Shown here in pieces: positions 54,312-63,034 of a stretch of 64,000 nt of DNA. Both the position numbers and the translations under genes were made by a program. The stretch covers positions 1,352,501 to 1,416,500 of the forward strand of contig NZ_CP068023.1 of the NCBI RefSeq assembly GCF_016695175.1. Direction: 5' to 3'. The notes under the pieces were generated by a model. It saw only the letters and a program-made list of their open reading frames with translations. It was not told where the DNA came from and made no database searches. This stretch comes from Pseudoalteromonas sp. GCY (lineage in GTDB: Bacteria > Pseudomonadota > Gammaproteobacteria > Enterobacterales > Alteromonadaceae). Every line of letters starts with the position of its first letter. Position 1 is the first letter of the stretch.

Positions 54312-56414
54312 ATGGAATTTAAAGCAGTTTTACAACAACTCAATCGAGATAAAAAAGAATATGCTAAAGGTGTGGGTACTCCATTGTTGGTGCTTGCAGC
54401 ACTTGGCATGGTTATTCTACCGTTACCTCCTTTTTTGCTTGATATTCTATTTTCCTTCAACATTGCATTGGCACTTGTGGTGCTATTGGTGACTGTTTAT
54501 ACCTTGAAGCCACTCGAATTTGGTATGTTTCCGGCGGTACTACTGATCGCGACTATCATGCGATTGGCACTAAACGTAGCGAGTACTCGCGTCGTATTAC
54601 TTGAAGGTCATAATGGTGGTGATGCGGCAGGTAAGGTGATCGAAGCCTTTGGTAGTGTTGTTATTGGTGGTAACTACGCCGTCGGTTTAGTTGTATTCCT
54701 TATTCTTATTATTATTAACTTTGTCGTAATTACCAAAGGTGCGGGCCGTATTTCTGAGGTGTCCGCGCGTTTCACTCTCGATGCCATGCCTGGCAAGCAA
54801 ATGGCCATTGATGCGGACTTAAATGCCGGTTTTATCTCTGCAGATGATGCTAGATCCCGTCGTGAAGAAGTGACTCGAGAAGCCGATTTTTACGGTTCAA
54901 TGGACGGTGCAAGTAAATTCGTTAAAGGTGATGCTATTGCAGGTATCGTGATCCTTGCCATTAATATAATAGGTGGCCTTTTCGTTGGGATGATCCAGCA
55001 TGATTTAAGCTTTGGTCACGCGATGGAAGTATATACCATGCTGACAATCGGTGACGGTCTGGTCGCGCAAATTCCTTCTCTTTTACTCTCAATTGGCACT
55101 GCAATTGTCGTAACGCGTCAAAATGAATCGCACAACATGGGCGATCAGTTTAAAAGCCAACTGGGTAATGAAAAGTCGCTGGCTATCGCGTCAGGCATTT
55201 TGATCACTATGGGACTCGTTCCTGGCATGCCACATGTTGCATTCTTAGGATTAGGTGTATTACTTGGCTATATAGCCTATTACACAAGTCAGCAAAAGAA
55301 AAAGGCGGAGATCGAAAAAGCGGAACAAGCTGCCAAAGGGTCTGCCACAAAAGGTGGTCAGCAACAAGATCAAAAAGAGCTTGGTTGGGATGATGTACAA
55401 CCTGTTGATGTGATTGGTTTAGAGGTAGGTTATCGCCTAATTCCTCTAGTTGACCAAGCCCAAGGTGGGGAGCTTCTCAGTCGTATTAAAGGGGTGCGTA
55501 AAAAGCTATCTCAGGAATTGGGCTTTTTAGTACCGCCAGTACATATTCGCGATAACCTAGAATTAGACCCAAATGCATACAACATTACTTTAATGGGAGT
55601 GGGCTCTGGAACCGGTGAGTTGAAGCATGGCGACGAACTTGCAATTAATCCAGGGCAGGTGTTTGGGCCGATTAAAGGCATAGAGACTAAAGATCCGGCA
55701 TTTGGCTTAGATGCAGTATGGATTAAGCCAGACCAAAAAGATGAAGCGCATTCACTTGGCTATACAGTAGTAGATGCTGCAACTGTGGTGGCAACACATA
55801 TCAGTCAATTATTGACGAATAATGCGTCACTATTACTTGGTCATGAAGAAGTACAAAATCTATTAGATATGCTTGCGAAAAGTCATCCTAGATTAGTAGA
55901 AGGTTTAGTGCCTGATATTTTACCGCTCACTACCGTAGTAAAAGTACTGCAAAATTTGCTTAATGAGGGCGTTGCAATTCGAGATATGCGCTCAATTGTA
56001 CAAACCTTAGTTGAGTACGGTCCACGTAGCCAAGACCCTGATGTGTTAACGGCTGCGGTGAGGATTTCATTACGCAGATTGATTGTTCAAGATGCCGTTG
56101 GAAGCGAAGAAGAAATTCCTGTCATAACATTGGCACCTGAGTTGGAACAGATGTTGCATCAGTCACTTCAGAACGCAGGTGATGAGGGGGCAGGTATTGA
56201 ACCTGGCTTGGCTGAGAGGCTTCAAGAATCATTGAGAGAAGCACATCACAACCAAGAAATGCTAGGGGAACCGTCCATCTTATTAACCTCAGGTATGTTA
56301 AGAAGTGTGCTATCTCGATTTGTTAAACATACAATTCCAGGTCTTAGAGTGATGTCATATCAAGAAGTGCCGGAAGAAAGACAAATTAAGATAGTGAGCT
56401 CGGTTGGACAATAG
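54312..56414 (+). CDS. flhA: flagellar export gate protein FlhA
   Basis: 700 residues. The N-terminal half has eight hydrophobic helices, with the FHIPEP-like region ARFTLDAMPGKQMAIDADLNAGFISADDARSRR. About 350-700 is the cytoplasmic nonamer ring that docks chaperone-substrate complexes. LLLSIGTAIVVTRQNE and the C-terminal VLSRFVKHTIPGLRVMSYQEVP are usual. Start of the flhA-flhF-flhG-fliA operon. Confidence 0.97.
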   Translation: MEFKAVLQQLNRDKKEYAKGVGTPLLVLAALGMVILPLPPFLLDILFSFNIALALVVLLVTVYTLKPLEFGMFPAVLLIATIMRLALNVASTRVVLLEGHNGGDAAGKVIEAFGSVVIGGNYAVGLVVFLILIIINFVVITKGAGRISEVSARFTLDAMPGKQMAIDADLNAGFISADDARSRREEVTREADFYGSMDGASKFVKGDAIAGIVILAINIIGGLFVGMIQHDLSFGHAMEVYTMLTIGDGLVAQIPSLLLSIGTAIVVTRQNESHNMGDQFKSQLGNEKSLAIASGILITMGLVPGMPHVAFLGLGVLLGYIAYYTSQQKKKAEIEKAEQAAKGSATKGGQQQDQKELGWDDVQPVDVIGLEVGYRLIPLVDQAQGGELLSRIKGVRKKLSQELGFLVPPVHIRDNLELDPNAYNITLMGVGSGTGELKHGDELAINPGQVFGPIKGIETKDPAFGLDAVWIKPDQKDEAHSLGYTVVDAATVVATHISQLLTNNASLLLGHEEVQNLLDMLAKSHPRLVEGLVPDILPLTTVVKVLQNLLNEGVAIRDMRSIVQTLVEYGPRSQDPDVLTAAVRISLRRLIVQDAVGSEEEIPVITLAPELEQMLHQSLQNAGDEGAGIEPGLAERLQESLREAHHNQEMLGEPSILLTSGMLRSVLSRFVKHTIPGLRVMSYQEVPEERQIKIVSSVGQ

Positions 56415-56433
56415 AGGATAAAGGGGCTGTAAC

Positions 56434-57909
56434 ATGAAAATTAAACGTTTCTTCGCAAAAGATATGCGTACGGCTTTAAATGAAGTAAAAGAAGAGCTTG
56501 GTGCAGATGCTGTCATTATGTCTAACAAAAAGTTAGCAGATGGTGTTGAAATCGTCGCAGCAGTTGATAATGACCGTGCTGCTGCACCTGTTAAGCAAGC
56601 TCCAGCTGCCCGTGCGACTGCCTCAAACGAGGCTCCGACCCGCTTTGTCCGTCCAGAGCCTCGCCAAGCACAGCCAGCAAAACAAGCGCAAGTTGCCGAT
56701 AGCTTAGCGGCATTGCTAGAGCGTCAGGCACCGCGCCCACGCTCACCAGAACTTGCTTCTATGTTCTCCCAGTCGGGGATTGATACAGAGCAAATGTTAA
56801 GCAGCCAACGTAAAACACAAACTGCTGCACCGGTATACCAAGCGAAGCCACAGCAATCTCGTCGCCAATCTTTTGACTTTGATGATGATGCATTTGAGCA
56901 GCCACAGCATTGGGGCGAGTCGGATGAGTTAGACAACGGTTTTGGTGACGATTTACCTGAGTTAAATGCCAAGCCTGACGAAATGAGTGCAATGCGTGAA
57001 GAAATGAACGCTATTCGTCAATTACTTGAACATCAAGTATCCGGTCTAATGAAACAAGAAATGGCTCGTCGCGATCCAACCCGTGCGTGTCTTGTAGACC
57101 GTCTGGAAGGAATGGGTATAGACAAAGACGTTGCTGAGCAAATGGCATGCTTTATCCCTGATGATGTTTCTCGTAAAGAAGCCTGGAATGCATTGTTAAA
57201 CATGGTGATCAACCAAATGCACACTACTAACAATGATATTCTTCGTCAAGGTGGCGTATTTGCGATGGTGGGTCCAACTGGTGTTGGTAAAACCACAACG
57301 GTTGCAAAATTAGCGGCATTAGGCGCACAAAAATACGGTGCAGATAAAGTGGCGTTAATAACTACTGATACCTACAGAATTGGCGCTTACGAGCAGTTAG
57401 CTACCTATGGTAGAATCATTGGTTGTCCGGTTAAACAAGTTAAAGATGCAAATGAACTTGCAGAAGTGCTTTATCATTTACGCAATAAGCGTCTAGTATT
57501 AATAGATACGGCGGGAATGAGTCAAAGAGATTTGCGCTTAACTGAACAGTTAAATACACTTATGCGTAGCGCGAGAGTAGATATTCGCAGCTATTTGGTA
57601 TTGAGTGCGACAGCACAGATGAATGTGTTACAAGAAACAGTAAGACACTTCAAAAAAGTAAATTTAAGTGGCTGTATTTTCACAAAACTTGATGAAAGTC
57701 TAAGTTTAGGTGAGATAATTAGCATAGCGATTCAAAATCGCTTGCCAATAGGGTATCTTACCAACGGTCAGCGAGTGCCAGAAGACATTCGCGTAGCAAA
57801 TGCTCAAAAGCTAGTAAAAAAGGCTGAGCAATTGTATTTAAAAAGAATAAAAGCACAGCACTCTCGACGTGTACCTGTAGCGTCAGAGTCAGTAGGAATG
57901 TATGATTAA
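56434..57909 (+). CDS. flhF: polar flagellum placement GTPase FlhF
   Basis: 491 residues. B domain (KRFFAKDMRTALNEVKEELGADAVIMSNKKL), a long low-complexity linker rich in Ala/Pro/Gln/Arg (about 50-185), and an SRP-type NG domain: GPTGVGKTTTVAKLAALG (K286), TTDTYRIGAYEQLATYGRI and TKLDESLSLGEI. FlhF marks the pole for flagellum assembly. It overlaps flhG by eight bases. Confidence 0.96.
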   Translation: MKIKRFFAKDMRTALNEVKEELGADAVIMSNKKLADGVEIVAAVDNDRAAAPVKQAPAARATASNEAPTRFVRPEPRQAQPAKQAQVADSLAALLERQAPRPRSPELASMFSQSGIDTEQMLSSQRKTQTAAPVYQAKPQQSRRQSFDFDDDAFEQPQHWGESDELDNGFGDDLPELNAKPDEMSAMREEMNAIRQLLEHQVSGLMKQEMARRDPTRACLVDRLEGMGIDKDVAEQMACFIPDDVSRKEAWNALLNMVINQMHTTNNDILRQGGVFAMVGPTGVGKTTTVAKLAALGAQKYGADKVALITTDTYRIGAYEQLATYGRIIGCPVKQVKDANELAEVLYHLRNKRLVLIDTAGMSQRDLRLTEQLNTLMRSARVDIRSYLVLSATAQMNVLQETVRHFKKVNLSGCIFTKLDESLSLGEIISIAIQNRLPIGYLTNGQRVPEDIRVANAQKLVKKAEQLYLKRIKAQHSRRVPVASESVGMYD

Positions 57910-58762
57910 CACAGTTTTAGATCAAGCAAGTGGCCTGCGTAGAATGAGTCAAAATAGCAACCAGGGTGTAAAAGTAATAGCCGTGACCGGTGGAAAAGGT
58001 GGGGTGGGTAAAACCAACGTCTCGCTTAATACTGCCATCGCTATGGGCCAACAAGGACAGCGAGTTCTCGTTTTAGATGCGGACTTGGGCTTGGCAAACT
58101 GTGATGTGATGTTAGGTCTAAGGGTAGAAAAGAATCTGTCACACGTGTTGTCGGGTGAATGTGAACTAGATGAGATTCTCGTAGAAGGTCCCGCTGGAAT
58201 TAAAATTGTGCCGGCGACCTCAGGCTCTCAAAGTATGGTAGAGCTGACTCCCGCGGAGCATGCAGGACTTATTCGTGCATTTAGCGAGCTTAACACGCAA
58301 TTTGATGTATTAATTGTTGATACCGCAGCCGGTATCTCAGATATGGTTCTGAGCTTCTCTCGAGCTGCACAAGATGTGATGGTTGTTGTGTGTGATGAAC
58401 CGACTTCCATTACAGATGCTTACGCGTTAATCAAAGTTTTGAGCAGAGAGCATGGTGTCTATCGTTTTAAAATTGTTGCCAATATGGTCCGCAGTATGCG
58501 TGAAGGGCAAGAATTATTTGCTAAACTTTCAAAAGTTACAGACCGTTTTCTTGATGTAGCACTGGAATTAGTGGCCACCGTACCGTTTGACGAAAACATG
58601 CGTAAATCTTCTCGCAGACAAAGAGCTATCGTGGATTTATTTCCGAGTTCCCCTGCGGCGATTGCGATTAAGGGACTTGCTGCTAAGGCAGTTAAATGGC
58701 CAATTCCGCATCAACCTTCCGGTCATCTAGAATTTTTCATTGAACAACTTGTGAACGGGTGA
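57902..58762 (+). CDS. flhG: MinD-like ATPase FlhG/FleN
   Basis: 286 residues. Deviant Walker A GGKGGVGKTN (K32 and K37) and the N-terminal LDQASGLRRMS activator helix, which stimulates FlhF. VLDADLGLANCDVMLGL and DTAAGISDMVLSFSRAAQDVMVV follow. FlhG limits flagellar number and restrains FlrA. Overlaps fliA. Confidence 0.96.
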   Translation: MINTVLDQASGLRRMSQNSNQGVKVIAVTGGKGGVGKTNVSLNTAIAMGQQGQRVLVLDADLGLANCDVMLGLRVEKNLSHVLSGECELDEILVEGPAGIKIVPATSGSQSMVELTPAEHAGLIRAFSELNTQFDVLIVDTAAGISDMVLSFSRAAQDVMVVVCDEPTSITDAYALIKVLSREHGVYRFKIVANMVRSMREGQELFAKLSKVTDRFLDVALELVATVPFDENMRKSSRRQRAIVDLFPSSPAAIAIKGLAAKAVKWPIPHQPSGHLEFFIEQLVNG

Positions 58763-58764
58763 TT

Positions 58765-59499
58765 ATGGCTTCTCCGGTCAATAGAGCTGCGGGATATCAA
58801 ACTTCAGACCACATTCATAAGGTGGTTGAACGGCATGCTCCACTTGTCAAAAAAGTGGCATGCCACCTGATTGCTCGACTTCCGGCAAGTGTGCAACTCG
58901 ACGATCTGATCCAGTCAGGTATGATTGGATTGATTGAAGCATCTAAAAATTTCGATGCAACTAAAGGCGCTAGTTTCGAGACCTTTGCGGGGATCCGTAT
59001 TCGAGGCGCAATGCTGGATGAAATCCGTCGTGGTGATTGGGCGCCTCGTTCTGTTCACAAAAATAGCAGAATGGTTGCAGAAGCTATCTCCGAGTTAGAA
59101 TCTCTCCTTGGTCGAGAACCAAAAGACACTGAAATCGCTGAAAAACTTGATATATCTCTAGATGAGTACCATCATATTTTACATGATGTAAATGCAAGTA
59201 AAGTCATCGGGATTGAGGATCTTGGGGTTGATGAAGACGTGATAACCCCAGCAAACAGCGATTTTGCGCTAGACAAACCGTTTAATAACGTTAAAAATGA
59301 ACGTTTTAACGAGTCTTTAGTAAATGCTATCAAAGCGTTACCCGAAAGGGATGCTCTGGTTTTATCACTTTACTATAACGACGAAATGAATTTAAAAGAG
59401 ATTGGTGCCATCCTTGATGTCAGTGAATCTCGAGTAAGCCAAATTCACGGTCAGGCAATGATAAAGCTTAAAGCTAAAATCAATGACTGGATAAATTAG
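58765..59499 (+). CDS. fliA: flagellar sigma factor FliA (sigma-28)
   Basis: 244 residues from ATG 58765; an in-frame GTG at 58759 overlaps the flhG stop and cannot be excluded. Region 2 has HAPLVKKVACHLIARLPASVQLDDLIQSGMIGLIEASKNFDATKGASFETFAGIRIRGAMLDEIRRGDWAPRSV. Region 4 has LPERDALVLSLYYNDEMNLKEIGAILDVSESRVSQIHGQAMIKLK. It transcribes flagellin, flaG/fliD and chemotaxis genes. Sigma-28 sites at 291-317 and 1807-1833 are expected targets. Confidence 0.96.
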   Translation: MASPVNRAAGYQTSDHIHKVVERHAPLVKKVACHLIARLPASVQLDDLIQSGMIGLIEASKNFDATKGASFETFAGIRIRGAMLDEIRRGDWAPRSVHKNSRMVAEAISELESLLGREPKDTEIAEKLDISLDEYHHILHDVNASKVIGIEDLGVDEDVITPANSDFALDKPFNNVKNERFNESLVNAIKALPERDALVLSLYYNDEMNLKEIGAILDVSESRVSQIHGQAMIKLKAKINDWIN

Positions 59500-59541
59500 A
59501 GTACATAAAATAGTTGGGTTCGAACCTCACTGGAGGAAGTT

Positions 59542-59925
59542 TTGGATAAGAACATGAAGATTCTCGTGGTTGATGATTTCTCTACTATGAGAAGAATAAT
59601 CAAAAACCTATTAAGAGATTTAGGCTTTACCAATGTTCAAGAAGCTGATGATGGTAGTACAGCACTTCCGATGCTACAAAATCAGGAGTTTGACTTTGTA
59701 GTAACTGATTGGAATATGCCGGGCATGCAAGGTATTGATTTGCTTCGTGCAATACGCGCAGATGAAAAGCTTAAGCACATTCCAGTGTTGATGGTTACCG
59801 CAGAAGCGAAAAAAGAACAAATTGTTGCAGCAGCGCAAGCTGGGGTGAACGGATATATTGTTAAGCCGTTTACTGCGGGTACGCTCAAAACTAAGCTTGA
59901 AAAAGTATTTGAGCGACTAGGCTAA
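59542..59925 (+). CDS. cheY: chemotaxis response regulator CheY
   Basis: 127 residues from TTG 59542. GGAGG (59532-59536) lies five bases before this TTG but 17 before the next ATG (59554), which favours the TTG start. [33 protein letters not shown], phosphoacceptor D56 (VTDWNMPG), VLMVTAEA and GYIVKPF are all present. Phospho-CheY binds FliM and CheZ. Confidence 0.95.
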   Translation: MDKNMKILVVDDFSTMRRIIKNLLRDLGFTNVQEADDGSTALPMLQNQEFDFVVTDWNMPGMQGIDLLRAIRADEKLKHIPVLMVTAEAKKEQIVAAAQAGVNGYIVKPFTAGTLKTKLEKVFERLG

Positions 59926-59944
59926 CAGCAAGGGGATATGGCCT

Positions 59945-60721
59945 ATGTCTGTAAATGCTGCGCCTCAAATTACACTTGAACAAGCTAAGCAACTTGTTGA
60001 GCTTCTAGAGCAAGGTGAACAAGAAAAAGCTGACCAGCTGATTTTAGAAGCTGCTAACAAAGAGCAATCGGAGTTATTTGCAGAAGTCGGAAAGCTGACT
60101 CGCCAATTACACGAGTCCTTGAAGAACTTTGAGCTGGATACTCGCCTCGCAGATCTCACGACAGAGGCTATTCCTGACGCCAAGCAGCGCCTTAATTATG
60201 TTATGGAAATGACAGAAAGCGCTGCTAACAAAACGATGGACGCGGTCGAAGAAAGCTTACCTCTTGCGCAGAATCTAGCGGATGAGTTAGCGCAAATAAA
60301 GCCCACTTGGGATCGATTGATGAGCAGAGACATTCAACTCGGTGAGTTTAAATCTCTGTGTCATGATCTCGACAGCTTTATGCAGACTTCAAAGACACGT
60401 ACAGACGAATTACAAGGTTTAATGACTAATGTGCTGATGGCTCAGGACTATCAGGATTTGACTGGGCAGGTTATTCGGCGCGTCATTGAGCTTGTGAGAG
60501 AAGTAGAAGATAGTCTCATTCACCTCCTGACTGTTTTTGGTACTTCAGATGAAGCGCCTTCAACTGCTGTGAAAGCGAATGAAAACGAAATAAAAACAAC
60601 CGAGACTATCAGTGATGAATTGTCTGGACCTGAAGGTCCAATTATTGACGCTGAATCGCGAGATGACGTGGTTTCTGGTCAAGACGAAGTCGATGACTTG
60701 CTATCTAGTTTAGGCTTCTAG
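59945..60721 (+). CDS. cheZ: CheY-phosphate phosphatase CheZ
   Basis: 258 residues, mostly one long helical hairpin. The catalytic segment is LMAQDYQDLTGQVIRRVIELV (Asp-Gln pair). The extreme C-terminus QDEVDDLLSSLGF is the CheY-docking peptide. It dephosphorylates CheY at the pole. It precedes cheA by 13 bases. Confidence 0.95.
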   Translation: MSVNAAPQITLEQAKQLVELLEQGEQEKADQLILEAANKEQSELFAEVGKLTRQLHESLKNFELDTRLADLTTEAIPDAKQRLNYVMEMTESAANKTMDAVEESLPLAQNLADELAQIKPTWDRLMSRDIQLGEFKSLCHDLDSFMQTSKTRTDELQGLMTNVLMAQDYQDLTGQVIRRVIELVREVEDSLIHLLTVFGTSDEAPSTAVKANENEIKTTETISDELSGPEGPIIDAESRDDVVSGQDEVDDLLSSLGF

Positions 60722-60734
60722 TTGGAGAGTGTGT

Positions 60735-62960
60735 ATGAGCTTTGAAGTCGATGAAGATATCTTGCAGGACTTTCTTGTTGAAGCAGGTGAAATATTAGAA
60801 CTGTTATCTGAACAGCTTGTTGAACTAGAAAATAACCCTGAAGATAAAGAACTTCTCAATGCGATTTTCCGTGGCTTCCATACCGTAAAAGGTGGAGCTG
60901 GCTTCCTAGGTATGACCGAACTGGTTGATGCCTGTCACGGTGCGGAGAATGTGTTTGATGTACTACGACAAGGGCAGCGAAAAGTAACTTCCGAATTGAT
61001 GGATGTTATTTTGCAATCTTTGGATACGATCAACGAAATGTTCGCTTGTATTCAAAACCGTGAGGAACCAGAAGCGGCCGATCCTGTGTTGCTTGAAACA
61101 CTCCACAAACTTAGCCAGCCAGCATCTGAAGACGAAGTCAGTGAAGTGATTGACGAACCTGTTTCTGAGCCAGAACCTGTGGTGCCAGATTTAAGTGCGG
61201 ATGATATTTTATTCGACGCGGATGTTGATTCAGGCGATGATAGCGGCTCCAGCATTGATGAGATAACAGAAGAAGAATTTGAAAATCTATTAGATGAACT
61301 ACACGGTTCAGGTAATGGTCCTGCTGCTGCTCCGGCGACTAAACCTGAAGCTGTATCAACCGCAGATGATGGTGATATCACCGATGACGAGTTCGATAAC
61401 CTCTTAGATGAACTCCATGGTGTTGGTAAATTCGGTGGAGCACCAAATGCAGAAGATGCTGTTGCCCCAGAAGCGAGTGAACCTAAGGCTAAATCAACCT
61501 CACCAGTAGCCCCAAGTGGGTCTACTGGTGACGAAGAAATTACCGACGATGAGTTTGAAGCTTTGCTGGACGAGCTTCATGGTAAAGGCAGTGCACCTAA
61601 AGCGGTAGATGAATCGCCAGTAGATGTCTCAGATACTAAGTCTGCTCAACCTGAGCCTGTTAAAGCACCGCCAGCACCGAAACCTGCTCCAAAGCCTGCG
61701 CCTAAAGTTGAAGCTAAACCTGCGACTCCAGCACCGCAAAAAGAGCCAGAGGCTGCAAAAGCTTCTGCGCCAGCCGCTGCGAAGAAACCTGCGGCACAGG
61801 CTGAGACTACGGTCCGAGTTGATACTAAACGCCTTGATGAAATCATGAATATGGTTGGCGAATTAGTATTGGTTCGTAACCGTTTGGTTAGCTTAGCTAA
61901 TAACACCAACAGCGAAAGCATGGGTAAAGCTATTTCGAACCTTGATGTAGTCACCGCTGATTTGCAGGGCGCCGTGATGAAAACGCGGATGCAGCCAATC
62001 AAAAAGGTATTTGGTCGCTTTCCTCGAGTAGTGAGAGACCTTGCCCGCAGCTTGAAAAAAGAAATCAATCTAGTTTTACAAGGCGAAGAGACGGATTTAG
62101 ATAAAAACCTGGTTGAAGCGCTTGCAGATCCATTGGTCCACTTAGTGAGAAACTCAGTAGATCACGGCATTGAAATGCCTGACGTACGCGAAGCGTCGGG
62201 CAAACCAAGAATGGGTACGGTCACATTGTCAGCATCTCAAGAGGGAGATCACATTCTTCTCACCATCCGAGATGATGGCGCCGGTATGGATCCTGAGAAG
62301 CTTAAGAAAATTGCTATAAATAAAGGCGTGATTGACTCCGATCAAGCAAGCCGACTGTCCGATACCGAAGCCTATAATTTGATCTTTGCACCAGGGTTCT
62401 CGACAAAAGAACAAATTTCAGACATTTCTGGTCGTGGTGTTGGGATGGACGTTGTTAAAACGAAGATCACTCAATTGAATGGCTCGGTAAATATCCAATC
62501 AGAACTGGGTGTTGGTACCGTATTAGAGATAAAAGTACCGCTTACACTGGCTATTTTGCCTACATTGATGGTGATAGTCGGAGAGCAAACGTTTGCGTTA
62601 CCACTTGCAGGTGTGAACGAGATATTCCATTTAGATTTGACTAAAACGAATGTGGTTGATGGTCAGTTGACTATCATAGTGAGAGAAAAAGCAATTCCGT
62701 TGTTTTATCTTGAACATTGGTTAGTAAAAGGTGCGAACAGGAGCATGAGAAAGGCTGAAGGCCATGTTGTCATTGCGCAAATTGGTACCAAACAAGTCGG
62801 TTTTGTGGTTGATTCTCTGATAGGCCAAGAAGAAGTAGTAATCAAACCACTAGATGCCTTGTTACAAGGTACACCAGGTATGGCCGGTGCTACCATCACA
62901 TCTGATGGTGGTATTGCGCTAATCCTTGATGTCCCCAACTTATTAAAACACTACGCCTAA
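60735..62960 (+). CDS. cheA: chemotaxis histidine kinase CheA
   Basis: 741 residues from ATG 60735 (GGAG box at 60724-60727). The Hpt domain (1-125) has phosphoacceptor H49 in GFHTVKGGAGFLG. No globular P2 domain is visible. Residues about 130-355 are acidic and Ala/Pro-rich, with three copies of an 18-residue motif (176, 214 and 268 onwards). P3 dimerisation begins near RVDTKRLDEIMNMVGELVLVRNR, the kinase P4 has HLVRNSVDHGIE and SGRGVGMDVV, and P5 binds CheW. The stop lies inside a strong hairpin. Confidence 0.95.
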   Translation: MSFEVDEDILQDFLVEAGEILELLSEQLVELENNPEDKELLNAIFRGFHTVKGGAGFLGMTELVDACHGAENVFDVLRQGQRKVTSELMDVILQSLDTINEMFACIQNREEPEAADPVLLETLHKLSQPASEDEVSEVIDEPVSEPEPVVPDLSADDILFDADVDSGDDSGSSIDEITEEEFENLLDELHGSGNGPAAAPATKPEAVSTADDGDITDDEFDNLLDELHGVGKFGGAPNAEDAVAPEASEPKAKSTSPVAPSGSTGDEEITDDEFEALLDELHGKGSAPKAVDESPVDVSDTKSAQPEPVKAPPAPKPAPKPAPKVEAKPATPAPQKEPEAAKASAPAAAKKPAAQAETTVRVDTKRLDEIMNMVGELVLVRNRLVSLANNTNSESMGKAISNLDVVTADLQGAVMKTRMQPIKKVFGRFPRVVRDLARSLKKEINLVLQGEETDLDKNLVEALADPLVHLVRNSVDHGIEMPDVREASGKPRMGTVTLSASQEGDHILLTIRDDGAGMDPEKLKKIAINKGVIDSDQASRLSDTEAYNLIFAPGFSTKEQISDISGRGVGMDVVKTKITQLNGSVNIQSELGVGTVLEIKVPLTLAILPTLMVIVGEQTFALPLAGVNEIFHLDLTKTNVVDGQLTIIVREKAIPLFYLEHWLVKGANRSMRKAEGHVVIAQIGTKQVGFVVDSLIGQEEVVIKPLDALLQGTPGMAGATITSDGGIALILDVPNLLKHYA
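61260..61589 (+). repeat. three copies of an 18-residue acidic motif in CheA
   Basis: EITEEEFENLLDELHGSG (61260-61313), DITDDEFDNLLDELHGVG (61374-61427) and EITDDEFEALLDELHGKG (61536-61589). Consensus x-I-T-D-D-E-F-x-x-L-L-D-E-L-H-G-x-G. Copies are 38 and 54 residues apart, joined by Ala/Pro/Glu linkers. The position corresponds to the P2 region and to the localisation-and-inheritance (LID) region described in Vibrio CheA. Confidence 0.85.
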
Positions 62961-62976
62961 TTTTATTAGGCGTAGT
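62950..62976. terminator. hairpin overlapping the cheA stop codon
   Basis: Perfect 11-bp stem ACTACGCCTAA / TTAGGCGTAGT with loop TTTTA, including the last codons and TAA of cheA. It could attenuate transcription or protect the transcript between cheA and cheB; there is no U run. Confidence 0.45.
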
Positions 62977-62985
62977 TCGAATTCT

Positions 62986-63005
62986 AGAGCAGCATTTGCT
63001 GCTCT
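62986..63005. terminator. second hairpin between cheA and cheB
   Basis: Perfect 8-bp stem AGAGCAGC / GCTGCTCT with loop ATTT, ten bases after the first hairpin. It lies 30 bases before the cheB start. Tandem placement suggests RNA processing or partial termination more than a full stop. Confidence 0.4.
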
Positions 63006-63034
63006 GCTGTAGAGCAAATTAAAGAGCGTTGCCA

